From NCBI RefSeq assembly GCF_964031085.1, contig NZ_OZ035001.1:186001-250000 (forward strand): a stretch of DNA of 64,000 nucleotides, given 5' to 3'. Positions 50,143 to 59,697 of this stretch are shown here, in pieces. The position numbers and the translations under genes were made by a program. The notes beneath the pieces were generated by a model. The model was given only the letters and a program-made list of their open reading frames with translations. It did no database searches and had not been told where the DNA came from. The stretch's first letter is position 1, and every line of letters begins with the position of its first letter. Source of the stretch: Spiroplasma endosymbiont of Asaphidion curtum. GTDB taxonomy: Bacteria; Bacillota_I; Bacilli_A; Mycoplasmatales; Nriv7.

Positions 50143-51018
50143 ATGAGAAAGAAAAAAAAAGCCCACGAAAAATTGGAAACATTAACAAGAAAAAATAATA
50201 TTGCTTTAAAAGTACAAGATATTGAATTTAAATATCGTACAAATTATCCTAATGCTGTTGATGGTGTTAGTTTTAGTATCAATCATGGCGAGTATGTAAC
50301 TATTATTGGTCATAATGGTAGTGGGAAATCAACTTTATCAAAAATTATTATTGGTGTTTTAAAAGCACAAAAAGGTAAGATTGAAGTATTTGGTAATTTA
50401 GTAACTAAAGAAAATAGTCAATTAATTTCGGGTAAATTAGGAATTGTTTTTCAAAATCCGGATAATCAATTTATTGGTTCAACAGTTCGTGATGATATTG
50501 CTTTTGGTTTAGAAAATAAATGTGTTGGCCCAAAATTGATGCCGGATATTATTACTAAATATTCACAAATGGTGGGAATGGAAAGTTATTTAGATCACGA
50601 ACCATTATTATTATCAGGTGGTCAAAAACAGCGCGTAGCGATTGCTTCGACTTTAGCATTAACTCCAGAATTAATTATTTTTGATGAAGCTACTAGTATG
50701 TTAGACCCTAAGGGAAAAAGAGAAGTAAAAGAAATTATGGTGCAATTAAAAGAATCGCGTGAGAAAACAATTATTTCAATTACCCATGATATGGATGAAA
50801 TTATTAATGCTGATAAGGTATTAGTAATGAATAAAGGAAAAGTTGTTCGTTTTGGTAAACCAGAAGAAATTTTAAAAGAAGTTGATTTTTTAAGAAGTAT
50901 TCATTTAGATATTCCTTTTATTTTAAAAGTATCTTATGGATTAAAAAAGTATGGTGTTAATATTGACGAAACATTATATGAAGAGGAATTGGTACAACAA
51001 ATATGTCAAAAAAAATAA
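50143..51018 (+). CDS. ecfA1: ECF transporter ATPase, EcfA1-type (291 aa)
   Basis: One of two ATPases of the energy-coupling-factor module that powers vitamin or metal uptake with separate S components. Walker [11 protein letters not shown]-loop [10 protein letters not shown], signature LSGGQKQR, Walker [20 protein letters not shown]. The ATG at 50143 is preferred since GGGAG lies 10 bases upstream; the in-frame ATG at 50128 overlaps that site. A basic 20-residue start ([11 protein letters not shown]) is unusual. Followed by ecfA2 with overlap. Confidence 0.9.
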   Translation: MRKKKKAHEKLETLTRKNNIALKVQDIEFKYRTNYPNAVDGVSFSINHGEYVTIIGHNGSGKSTLSKIIIGVLKAQKGKIEVFGNLVTKENSQLISGKLGIVFQNPDNQFIGSTVRDDIAFGLENKCVGPKLMPDIITKYSQMVGMESYLDHEPLLLSGGQKQRVAIASTLALTPELIIFDEATSMLDPKGKREVKEIMVQLKESREKTIISITHDMDEIINADKVLVMNKGKVVRFGKPEEILKEVDFLRSIHLDIPFILKVSYGLKKYGVNIDETLYEEELVQQICQKK

Positions 51019-51899
51019 TTATTGATAATCCATCGAACTTAATTAAATTTAGTAATGTTAGCTATATTTATGCTCCTAAAAGTCCATTTCAATTTCAAGC
51101 CTTAAAAGATGTTAGTCTGTGAATAAAGGATTCTATTATTACGGCGGTTGTTGGTTCTACTGGTAGTGGTAAATCAACTTTAATTCAACATATGAATGGA
51201 TTATTAATTCCAACAGCGGGGCAAATTATTGTTGGTGATTTTTTGATTAAAGCAAAGCAGAGAAAAATTAAAAAGCAGAAATTATTACGAAAATCAGTAG
51301 GGTTAGTTTTTCAATTTCCGGAATATCAATTATTTGAAGAAACAATTGAAAAGGATATTATGTTTGGTCCTTTAAACTTTGGTGTTAAAAAAGATGAAGC
51401 TCGACTTAAAGCTGCTAAGTATTTAGAACTTGTGGGATTAGGTCAAGAATATTTAACTCGTTCGCCTTTTGATTTATCTGGTGGTCAAAAAAGAAGAGTA
51501 GCAATTGCTGGAATTTTGGCGATTGAAGGTCATACTTTAATTTTAGATGAACCAACAGCCGGTTTAGATCCTGATGGAGAAGAAGAGTTAATGAAGTTAT
51601 TTTTTAAATTTAATAAACAAGATAAAAAACGCATTATTCTTGTTACCCATAATATGGATCATGTTTTGCAATATGCTGATGAAGTTGTTGTTTTAAAAAA
51701 TGCTCAATTATATCATCAAAGTGATCCGGTTAGTCTTTTTGCTAATGCTCAATTAATTAAAGAAATTAATATTGAACCACCAAAAATTTTTCATTTTTTA
51801 CAAAAGTTAAAAGATAATGGTTTTGATACTAGTAGTATTAATGCTCGGACTGTTGAAGATTTAGTAACCCAATTAGCACAAAGAATTAATAGTAAGTAG
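51003..51899 (+). CDS. ecfA2: ECF transporter ATPase, EcfA2-type (298 aa)
   Basis: Second ECF ATPase. Walker [22 protein letters not shown] (the EcfA2-type Q-loop), [27 protein letters not shown]. The start at 51003 overlaps the ecfA1 stop by 16 bases, so expression is coupled. TGA is Trp at 51120 (SLWIKD). 298 aa is normal. Confidence 0.9.
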
Positions 51900-51912
51900 A
51901 AGGAGTTAGTTT

Positions 51913-52839
51913 ATGAATATATCATTTGGGCGGTATTTGCCATATAATTCTCTTGTTCATCGTCTAGACCCTAGAATTAAAATGTTATCAATAATTGCTT
52001 TAATTGCAACGGTTTTTATTAGTACAGGTTTTACTGGTTATATTTTAACTGGAACAATAATTATTAGTATTTTCTTTATTTCTAAATTACCATTACGATT
52101 ATTATTTTCTTTGTTTAAGTTTGTTATTTTTGTAACTTTAGTATTATTAGTATTAAATTTCTTTCTTATTAAACCAGAATTTAATGCAAATAAACAACCA
52201 GATTGAGATACAGTAGGTCTCATATATCAACCAGCTAAGTTTAAGATTCTTATTGTGTCTTGAAAAGCGATTTTAACGGCATTATATATTTCTTTAAGAA
52301 TTTATTTGATGGTTTTAGTAACAACGATTTTGACATCAACAACAAAACCATTAGATTTGACATTAGCTTTGGAAGATTTAATGTGACCTTTGAAACTAAT
52401 TAAAATTCCTGTTCATATTATTTCAATTATCATTTCAATGGCATTAAGAATGTTACCAACTTTATTTGAAGAAGCAATGCGAATTAAAAAAGCACAAGCA
52501 TCAAGAGGGATGGATTCTAAAAATGGTAAATTTAAAGATAAAGTTAAATCAATCGTTTCTTTAATTATTCCTTTACTAGTATCATCATTTCAAAAAGCTG
52601 AAGATATGGCTTATGCAATGGATGCTCGAGGTTATGATCCCCATCAAAAAAGAACAAGATTTTGTCAATATCGGATTGGATTTTTAGATGTATTCATTTT
52701 AATTTTAATTCTTAGTTTTTTATCATTAATGGTGGTATTATCTACTAATATTGGTATTGAATGATTAAATAGTTGCGATGTTTGAAAACCGATGCGTTAT
52801 GTTGATCAATTTGTTTGACGACCAATAATATATAAATAA
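51913..52839 (+). CDS. ecfT: ECF transporter membrane coupling protein EcfT (308 aa)
   Basis: Integral membrane T component with about six hydrophobic segments and the two coupling helices marked by IKKAQASRGM and AYAMDARGYDP (Ala-Arg-Gly type motifs). AAGGAG precedes the ATG. The stop overlaps the original truA start as TAATG. An IS30 copy lies 16 bases downstream. S components are not in this window. Confidence 0.9.
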
Positions 52840-52855
52840 TGGTTTCTTATTTATT

Positions 52856-53937
52856 GCTGAATTATACTTGTAAGTGCAAGTAAATAAAATTGCAAAAAAT
52901 CTCATATAAAAATTTCATGATGCTAAGTTTATTTTAGAAAAAACAAAGCAAGGAGTTTTTATATGGGTTACAAACATCTTGGCATATATGAAAGAATTTA
53001 TATTGAGAATCAATTGAAGTTTAAAGTAAAAATTAGTGAAATAGCTAAAAATCTTAATCGAAGTATTAGTACTATTATTCGAGAAGTCAATAGAAATAAA
53101 GATAGTAATCATTATTTTTCATTAATTGCACAAAATAAAGCAGAAAACAGAAAACAATCACATGTTTATTTTCATAAGTTTAAAAATAGAGAATTAGTAA
53201 AATATGTACAACAAAAATTACTATTAGGTTGATCGCCTGAACAAATTTATGGCAGAATTAAAAATTTTCATAAAGAATGAATTATTAGTTTTAAAACAAT
53301 TTACAATTGAATTTATTCTGGATTACTTGAAAAAGTTACTAATAAAAATTTAAGAAGAAAAGGTAAGAAACGAAAATCTCAAGAAAATCGCGGTAAATTT
53401 AATGGTAAATCAATTAAAGAACGAAATATTAATGTTAATAATCGTATAACTGTTGGTCATTGAGAAGGTGATACTGTAGTATCATCACGAGGTAAAAGTA
53501 AATCATGTTTAATAACTTTAGTTGAAAGAACATCAAGATTTACTTTAGCAATGTTAGTTGAAAATAGAACTACTAAAGTTGTTAACGAAAACATTAGCCA
53601 TTATTTATCAATTCTTCCAAATAATCTTGTTAAGACTATAACATTTGATAGGGGTAAAGAATTTTCTAATTGACAACAACTTGAAAAAAATTTAAATGTG
53701 AAAATTTATTTTGCTAATGCGTATTCGCCTTGACAAAGAGGTACTAATGAAAATACTAATGGTTTAATTAGAGAAAAATTTCCTAAAAAATTTAATTTTT
53801 CAAATACTACTAAAAATGCAGTTCATAAATTTATATTGTCTTTAAACCAAAGACCAAGAAAAATACTAAATTATCTTTCACCAATCGAATATTTGGTTAG
53901 AAAAATAATTTAGTTGCACTTAACTTTACAATTTGGC
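52856..53937 (+). mobile_element. IS30-type element, complete, in truA
   Basis: 1082 bp flanked by ATT on both sides (52853-52855 and 53938-53940). Removing it rejoins truA in frame as MVSYLLSISYDGSKYWGW, proving the insertion point in codons 5-6. Confidence 0.92.
52963..53913 (+). CDS. IS30-type transposase (316 aa)
   Basis: Intact, matching the reference 10171-11121 in all motifs. With perfect ends and a fresh target duplication this is the best candidate for an active copy. Confidence 0.91.
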
Positions 53938-54658
53938 ATTATCCATTAGTTATGATGGTAGCAAATATTGGGGATGGGCCCGTCAAAATAACAAAATTAC
54001 TGTTGAAGGTTCATTAATAGCAGTTATTACTAGTGTTTTTAATTGTGAGTTTAAAATTCAAGCAGCAAGTCGTACTGATAAAAAAGTTCATAGTTATGAC
54101 CAAAAAGTTAAATTATCATTTAATATCAGATTAGAACCGAAACAATTACAATGAATTTTAAATAATAAGTTACCTAATGATATTTATATTACTAATTGTT
54201 TTATTGTTGCTAATGATTTTCATGTGCGAAAAAAATGTGTTTTAAAAACATATAATTATCAGATTAATTGTGGGCCTTACAATGTATTTCAGCAAAGATA
54301 TATTTATCAATACAACAAATCGTTACGAAAAAGAAATTTACAAAAGATTGCTAAGATTTTTGTTGGGACTTATGATTTTTCTAATTTTTCTTTATTAAAA
54401 GATAACGAAACTATTAATCGTGTACGAAATATTAAGAGTATTAAAATTAAAAAACATCAAGATTTAGTGATAATTATTATTAAAGCCCCAAGTTTTATTC
54501 GTCATCAAGTAAGAATGATTGTTGGTAGTATTTTAGCTTGTTATGAAGGAAAAATATCGTTAGCACAGTTGCAAGAAAAATTATTAAATCCTTTAGCTTT
54601 GAAAACTAAATATCAAGTATCTGGTGTGGGGTTGTACTTAATGAATATTAAGTATTAA
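53933..54658 (+). CDS. truA: tRNA pseudouridine synthase A, new start from IS30 end
   Basis: Modifies U38-U40 in tRNA anticodon stems. SISYDGSKYWGWARQN opens the fold; the catalytic Asp is in SRTDKKVHS (usual RTDxGVHA, Gly replaced by Lys); SFIRHQVRMIVG is the conserved C-terminal motif. The native start (ATG 52839, overlapping ecfT) is cut off by IS30. The IS right end ends in TTGGC, so TTG at 53933 is in frame and gives MALSISYDG, replacing MVSYLL by MAL. No good ribosome binding site precedes it, so expression is probably reduced. The frame is otherwise complete. Confidence 0.83.
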
Positions 54659-54728
54659 ATTTTTATTTTAATTTATCTTTAATTAATTTTCTTAAAGTTT
54701 ATAATTATGTTTAATAGGAGGTGAAGAA

Positions 54729-54913
54729 ATGATTATTTTAAATGATATGATTGATGGTAATAGTAACGGTTCAATGCCAGAAGAAAATAATGAGATGCCA
54801 AGTCTAATGAACAACAAGAGCATCGTCCAAATGATGGACACGATGATCATAATAATCAAGATATGGAAAATAATAATATGCCAAATGAAAACAGTGAAGA
54901 AGGAAATAACTAG
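54729..54913 (+). pseudogene. small polar protein, frameshifted
   Basis: ATG after TAGGAGGTGAAGAA begins MIILNDMIDGNSNGSMPEEN. After NNEMP the polar continuation EQQEHRPNDGHDDHNNQDME... to a stop at 54911-54913 is in another frame. The joint reads CCAAGTCTAAT, which equals the end of MITE-A plus a target base triplet; deleting CCAAGTCT restores the frame. In the unshifted frame the protein would end in a basic, less likely tail at 54947. Function unknown. Confidence 0.45.
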
Positions 54914-54931
54914 TTATTTTAAAGATTTAGT

Positions 54932-54967
54932 AAAAAATACTTCCTAAATTGGGAAGTATTTTTTACT
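54932..54967 (+). terminator. strong terminator
   Basis: AAAAAATACTTCC and GGGAAGTATTTTTT form a long stem around a 6-base loop, ending in T-run. It separates the truA region from rplM. Confidence 0.8.
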
Positions 54968-54984
54968 AAAAATTATTATTTTCA

Positions 54985-55013
54985 TTGCATTAACGAGATA
55001 TTTGTTATATAAT
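54985..55013 (+). promoter_or_regulatory. promoter of rplM-rpsI
   Basis: TTGCAT, 17 bases, TATAAT, 60 bases before the rplM start. Confidence 0.65.
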
Positions 55014-55073
55014 TTTATTGTTTTTATGCATTATAGCTTCGGTACAAGAGCAAATGCAAAGGGAGAGATATAA

Positions 55074-55520
55074 ATGCGACAAACAACAATGATTAATTCA
55101 CAAGATGTGAAAAAAACATGATACATTATTGATGCCAGCGGTTTAATTTTAGGACGCTTAGCAACAAAAGTAGCAAGTATTTTAAGAGGTAAACATAAAC
55201 CAACATTTACTAGCCATGTTGATTGTGGTGATAATATTATCATTATTAATGCTCATAAAGTAATATTAAGTGGCAATAAGATGAATAATAAAAAATATTA
55301 TAACCATTCTGGTTTTGTTGGTGGTATGAGAATTAGAACAGCTAAGGTAATGCAAGATAAGTATCCAATTGAGATGGTTGAAAGAACTATTAAAGGAATG
55401 TTACCTCATACTAGTTTGGGAAGAAAACAAGGTAAGAATTTATTTGTTTATGATAGTGAAAAACACCCCCATAGTGCTCAAATGCCAAAACTATTAGTAT
55501 TACAAGAAGAAGGGAGTTAA
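55074..55520 (+). CDS. rplM: ribosomal protein L13 (148 aa)
   Basis: 50S assembly protein. WYIIDASGLILGRLATKVASILRGKHKPTFTSHVDCGD is the family signature region, with TGA as its first Trp. VERTIKGMLPHTSLGRKQ is the conserved C-terminal part. Normal length; AAAGGGAGAG precedes the start. Cotranscribed with rpsI. Confidence 0.94.
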
Positions 55521-55529
55521 ATAGATTTA

Positions 55530-55925
55530 ATGAAAAAAGAAATTATTTATCGTGGTACGGGTAGAAGAAAAAAATCAGTAGCACAAGTATTATTAACTCC
55601 AGGAAAAGGAAACATTACTATTAATAATAGACCGGCACTTACTTTTTTTCCTTATGCAACATTAGTTCAAGAATTAGAACAACCATTGTTAGTAACAGAT
55701 ATGAAAGAATATTTTGATGTTAATGTTAAAGTTAATGGTGGTGGTTTTAGCGGTCAAGCAGGAGCTACAAGATTAGGTATTGCGAAAGCATTATTGGAGT
55801 CTTCACTAGATTATCGGTTGAAGTTAAGACCAAAAGGTTTATTAACTCGTGATGCAAGAATTAAAGAAAGAGATAAGTATGGATTAAAAGGTCCCCGAGC
55901 AGGAAAGCAATTTTCAAAAAGATAA
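55530..55925 (+). CDS. rpsI: ribosomal protein S9 (131 aa)
   Basis: 30S head protein whose C-terminal tail reaches the P-site tRNA. YRGTGRRKKSVAQVLLTPGKGN at the start and KYGLKGPRAGKQFSKR at the end are diagnostic. It begins 9 bases after rplM with GGGAG upstream. tRNA genes follow. Confidence 0.95.
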   Translation: MKKEIIYRGTGRRKKSVAQVLLTPGKGNITINNRPALTFFPYATLVQELEQPLLVTDMKEYFDVNVKVNGGGFSGQAGATRLGIAKALLESSLDYRLKLRPKGLLTRDARIKERDKYGLKGPRAGKQFSKR

Positions 55926-55964
55926 TTTATATTTTAGCATATATTTGAGATATATGCTTTAATT

Positions 55965-56041
55965 GGGACTATAGCTCAGTTGGTTAGAGCGCACGCTTGA
56001 TAAGCGTGAGGTCGGTGGTTCAAGCCCACTTAGTCCCACCA
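55965..56041 (+). tRNA. tRNA-Ile (GAT anticodon)
   Basis: 77 bases with acceptor GGGACTA/TAGTCCC, a D arm AGCTCAGTTGGTTAGAGC, anticodon loop CTTGATAAG (GAT) and T loop GGTTCAAG, and encoded CCA. Confidence 0.95.
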
Positions 56042-56047
56042 TTGAAT

Positions 56048-56123
56048 GGGCCCGTAGCTCAGCTGGGAGAGCACCTGCCTTGCACGCAGGGGGTCGGCGG
56101 TTCAATCCCGTTCGGGTCCACCA
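56048..56123 (+). tRNA. tRNA-Ala (TGC anticodon)
   Basis: 76 bases with acceptor GGGCCCG/CGGGTCC, anticodon loop CTTGCAC (TGC) between CCTGC and GCAGG, T loop GGTTCAAT, CCA encoded. It follows tRNA-Ile by six bases, probably one transcript. Confidence 0.95.
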
Positions 56124-56143
56124 TTTTAATTTAATTAATGACT

Positions 56144-56190
56144 TAAACTTAATTTTATTTATTATTCAAACAATAAAATTAAGTTTTTTT
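56144..56190 (+). terminator. terminator after tRNA genes
   Basis: AAACTTAATTTTATT and AATAAAATTAAGTTT make a 15-bp stem with a 12-base loop, followed by seven T. Confidence 0.8.
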
Positions 56191-56270
56191 GTTAAAATCA
56201 TTTACAACGATTTATTTATTGTTAAAATTGTTTTATTACTAAATGTAATGTATTTGGGAGACTTGTTGTA

Positions 56271-57320
56271 ATGAAAAAAAGAGTAAAGTTTAAAAAGCCT
56301 AGTTTTTCCAAACAAGTGAAATTATTTTTTCAAAAAATTCATAATACTAAATTTACTCGCATTATGAGAAGTTTGTTATTGTTAACATTAGCAGCATTAC
56401 TATTAACTTTAACTTTTAACTATTTTATTAATCCTGTAGGTTTTTATAATGGTGGTTTTAGTGGGATATCGCAAATTATTGTTTATTCAATTTTTTCATC
56501 ACCTAAAGAACAAGCGATGTGGTTTTACATTGTTGTTTTAATGTTAAATATTCCTTTTATAATTTTTGGATATTTTAAAGTTGGACGATATTTTACTGTT
56601 TATACTTTATTTTTTATGTTAATGCAAACAGCATGAAACTTTATTTTACGAGCAATTCCCATTTTAGATCAATTAAAAATTATGGAAGAATTAATTTTAC
56701 CTAAGGATACCGATACCGGAAAAGCGGTGATGACTTTGGCAGCTTTTATTTATGCTTTTATTGGTTCAATTATTTGAGGTTTCGCAATTGCAATTGCTTT
56801 TATTGCTGGTGGTAGTTCTGGTGGTTCAGATTTTTTAGCTGCTTATTTAGCAGTATGAAAAAAACAAGGTGTCGGTAAATTTCAAAAATATATGAATTAT
56901 GCAATTATTGTTTTAGCAATTTTAATTAAATATTTTGTCCAAAAAAATGAAGGTAATTTAATTTATGCTTTTTTTAAAAACTTTACTTTATATGTATCTA
57001 TTATTTTTGCAACGATTAGTACTGTTGTTACTAATTTTATTTATCCAAAATTTAAATTAGTTAATGTAATGATTTTTACAAAATTACCATTAGATGTTTG
57101 TGAATATTTTAAAACTCATGAATATCCTCATGATACTACTTTAATTAGTTCTAGTGATATTAAGAGTGGTAAGGTTTCGGGAACAATTTTTGCCACAATT
57201 TCTTTAATAGAATATAAAAAAGTTAAATATAATGTAACAAGAATTGATAATAAAGCTTTTATTATTGTTATTCCTGTGACAATGGTTTATGGTACCTTTA
57301 ACATTCAAAGGTTTAATTAA
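56271..57320 (+). CDS. YitT-family membrane protein (349 aa)
   Basis: A 349-aa protein of the YitT/DUF161 family: a basic ~40-residue cytoplasmic start, six membrane segments with NPVGFYNGGFSGISQII and AGGSSGGSDFLAAYL, then a C-terminal cytoplasmic DUF2179-type domain (TTLISSSDIKSGKVSGTIFATI...). Transport function is suspected for the family but not established. Start after TTTGGGAG. Intact with TGA as Trp. Confidence 0.85.
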
Positions 57321-57350
57321 TATTAAAAATGCTAACCAAGGAGTTAACAA

Positions 57351-57696
57351 ATGAAGCAAGGTTTTCTAAGATTTTTAAAAATAGTTGATTGGAAATTTAT
57401 TACGATGGCAATTGCGATTATTTTAATATTTTTTTCGTTACCAATTGTTATTTTAACGGAAAAGGAAACTACCATTCATAATGGTAAATCAGAATTTGTT
57501 TTAAGAAATAATTTAACATCGTTATTAGCAATGGTATTTTTTACTTCTGGTAATAGTCTTTTTTTCAAAGATTAATGACATCACCAGAGTTTTTAGCTTT
57601 AATGGTGCTGACAATTAATATTATTGTTTATAGTTTAGCTGGTATTTTTTATATGATGAAAGGGATTTCTAAAAAGAAGCGCATTATTTCTACAAT
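57351..57696 (+). pseudogene. membrane protein gene, frameshifted at T7 and cut by MITE
   Basis: MKQGFLRFLKIVDWKFITMAIAIILIF begins a membrane protein 30 bases after the YitT gene, with AAGGAG before the start. At a run of seven T (57559-57565) the frame is lost. One frame over, QRLMTSPEFLALMVLTINIIVYSLAGIFYMMKG continues with a further membrane segment until a MITE-A cuts it at 57697. Family not recognised. Confidence 0.6.
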
Positions 57697-57803
57697 AGAC
57701 TTGGTACATAACCTTTAATTTTATCTACTATTTTGATAATATTATTTCCTAGGTGAAGTACAAATGTTAGATAAATACAAAGACCAAAATGAATTTTATA
57801 GTC
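57697..57803 (+). mobile_element. MITE-A, right end missing
   Basis: Left end AGACTTGGTACATAAC and about 107 bp, then a join to plectrovirus sequence of copy 4. Confidence 0.8.
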
Positions 57804-58317
57804 TAATAGGACGCATAAAGTTTTGTTAGGTAGGTAAATATTTGAATAAATATTAAGACAGTCAGCAATGATTGTCTTTTTATTTTATAAGGTGTTAAAA
57901 TTTGTTCTTTGAAAATTAAATACAAGTGAATTAATAATGTTGGTATGTATTAAAGCACGATAAATTGTGGGTGGTCGCCATAACCAAAAGAAGTTTACCA
58001 GTTAATAGATAACATCCTATTAGCTATAGCAATTTATTTCGTTTTGCAATAAAAAAATGAATGGGTGGATTTCCTAAAAATATACACGCTATTAAATTAG
58101 TTCCAAGGGTAGGATGCGGATATTAAAGTGTAGAAATTTCTATATAGGGGTATACTAAGTTTAAAATTATTAAAATCTTTATCTAATTAAAAAACAAAAT
58201 TTACTAACAAAGCTTGTTAAACACTTAAATCTGCGATATATAAGTGTTTAAAAAACTAAGTTAACTAACTAACTTAGTTAATATAACTTAGTTTATTCAT
58301 AAGAAAGGTAATTTATT
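57804..58317 (+). other. plectrovirus intergenic region, copy 4
   Basis: About 500 bp without a gene. An AAGACA/TGTCTT hairpin with T-run (57855-57884) looks like a terminator. AAACACTTA/TAAGTGTTT (58219-58249) forms a 9-bp stem. Repeats and inversions of AACTAAGTTA fill 58252-58296. Nearly the same sequence lies inverted at 33497-33990. Likely origin and promoter region of this virus type. Confidence 0.58.
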
Positions 58318-58644
58318 ATGAAAAACATTGAAAACATTTTCTTAAATACTAAAAAATATCTTTTAAAAGAAACGCAAAACGCAATGTTTATTAAAGCGCC
58401 AAAAATTCCGTGATTTAATGAACAAATCGGTATTTGGTTTCCAAAGCGATTTGTTTATAAAGGAAAATATGAAAATTCTATTTGTATCGGAATAATCAAG
58501 AATAGTGAATATCAAGTAATTTCGATTAATCAACAAGAGCAAGAAACCAAGTTAATTAAGGGACAAGAATTATTAGGCTTCTTCATTGCCGAAAAAGAAA
58601 ACAACAAAAAAGATATAAATTATAACTACTTTAAAGGAGTTTAA
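58318..58644 (+). CDS. first plectrovirus gene product, copy 4 (108 aa)
   Basis: MKNIENIFLNTKKYLLKETQNAMFIKAPKIPWF..., related to 24627-24959. Soluble, with the conserved WFPKRFVYKGKYENSICIGII and LLGFFIAEKE. Ribosome binding site AAGAAAGG. No known domain recognised. Confidence 0.76.
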
Positions 58645-58646
58645 AA

Positions 58647-58868
58647 ATGAATATTGCGATTGGAATAATATTTATTATCATCTGCATAATGTTATTGGCA
58701 TATTTTGCTTATAAAATTTATGTCAAAATAAAAATTAGAATTAAATATAAAAATGCCATTAAAAATAATACTGGTAATTTCACAAAAGACGAAAAAGTGT
58801 TTATTGCTCGCTTTGAAGAATGGGTTAAAGCTCCTAATTCAAAAGAAAATAATGAGAATAAAAAATAA
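58647..58868 (+). CDS. plectrovirus single-pass membrane protein (73 aa)
   Basis: An N-terminal membrane segment (~5-25) and a charged tail ending NNENKK. Corresponds in place and shape to 484-696. It starts two bases after the previous stop, with the ribosome binding site AAAGGAG inside that gene's end. Confidence 0.74.
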   Translation: MNIAIGIIFIIICIMLLAYFAYKIYVKIKIRIKYKNAIKNNTGNFTKDEKVFIARFEEWVKAPNSKENNENKK

Positions 58869-58885
58869 TGTTTTGAGAAATTATT

Positions 58886-59029
58886 ATGGAATTTTTAAAA
58901 CTGTTTATTCCGATAGAAAAAATGCCTGCACAAGTTGCTTTTATTGCGGGATTAATTATTATCATTACTTTTCTTTTCGCGTTAATTTCAATTATGTATT
59001 TACCAATAAAAATGATTTTTGGGAGATAA
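58886..59029 (+). CDS. plectrovirus tiny membrane protein (47 aa)
   Basis: MEFLKLFIPIEKMPAQVAFI... with one hydrophobic segment and a KMIFGR end. It corresponds to 706-855 in the other virus type and closely to 32785-32928. Confidence 0.7.
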   Translation: MEFLKLFIPIEKMPAQVAFIAGLIIIITFLFALISIMYLPIKMIFGR

Positions 59030-59032
59030 AAA

Positions 59033-59263
59033 ATGACAGTAAATTTAAAAGAATTTAATTGAGAACAAATTAAACAAACTTTCTGAGATTTATTTATTCA
59101 AATTACAACTATTCCCGCTCATATTAGTGGTGGTAAAGAAATTGATTTAACTCAAGAAACACTTTGGCTTTTAATAGCAAACATTGCTTTTTGATTATTA
59201 ACAGCGATTATGGTGTGATTTATTCTAATGCTACTTTGGAAAACCATATCAGTATTTAGATAG
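59033..59263 (+). CDS. plectrovirus membrane protein upstream of coat gene (76 aa)
   Basis: MTVNLKEFNWEQIKQTFWDLFIQITTIPAHISGGKEIDL, then a C-terminal membrane segment. Homologous to 861-1094. It begins three bases after the previous stop. Confidence 0.72.
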
Positions 59264-59427
59264 AGACAAAAGTAATGTCGCCGAGTTACATTGTGATGCA
59301 TTCACAAAGAAATTCAAAATTAATTAGGAAAAAATACAATCATGTTAAGGTTAACCGCGGTTTTAACAAATTTAAGAAAAACTTTAAATATAAATGTGAA
59401 TGTTTTAAAAAGAAAGGGGGTGATTAT

Positions 59428-59673
59428 ATGATTGGAACTTTCTTGGCCGATGCACCAGCAACAGTAGAAAAAATAACAGCTAGTGATGCGATGACTAAAT
59501 TGTGAAATGCAATTATAACGGCGTTTACTAAAATGTGAGAAATTATTGCTGTTAATATGCCACAAGTCGGTAACTTCTTTGCTGACTACTGAATCTTCAT
59601 TTTTCCATTTATTTTGGCAATATTCTTTATTTGCTTTAAAATGTTTGAAAAACTACTTGGAGCAGTACGCTAA
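59428..59673 (+). CDS. plectrovirus major coat protein (81 aa)
   Basis: MIGTFLADAPATVEKITASD..., then a long membrane segment and FKMFEKLLGAVR. Clearly homologous to 1110-1343. The AAAGGGGGTGAT site fixes the ATG at 59428. Unlike copies 1 and 2, 164 bases separate it from the preceding gene, and they contain an in-frame upstream ATG at 59275 that would add 51 basic residues; that form is unlikely given the strong internal site. Confidence 0.84.
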
Positions 59674-59697
59674 TAAAAAAATAAAGTGAGGTGCAAG

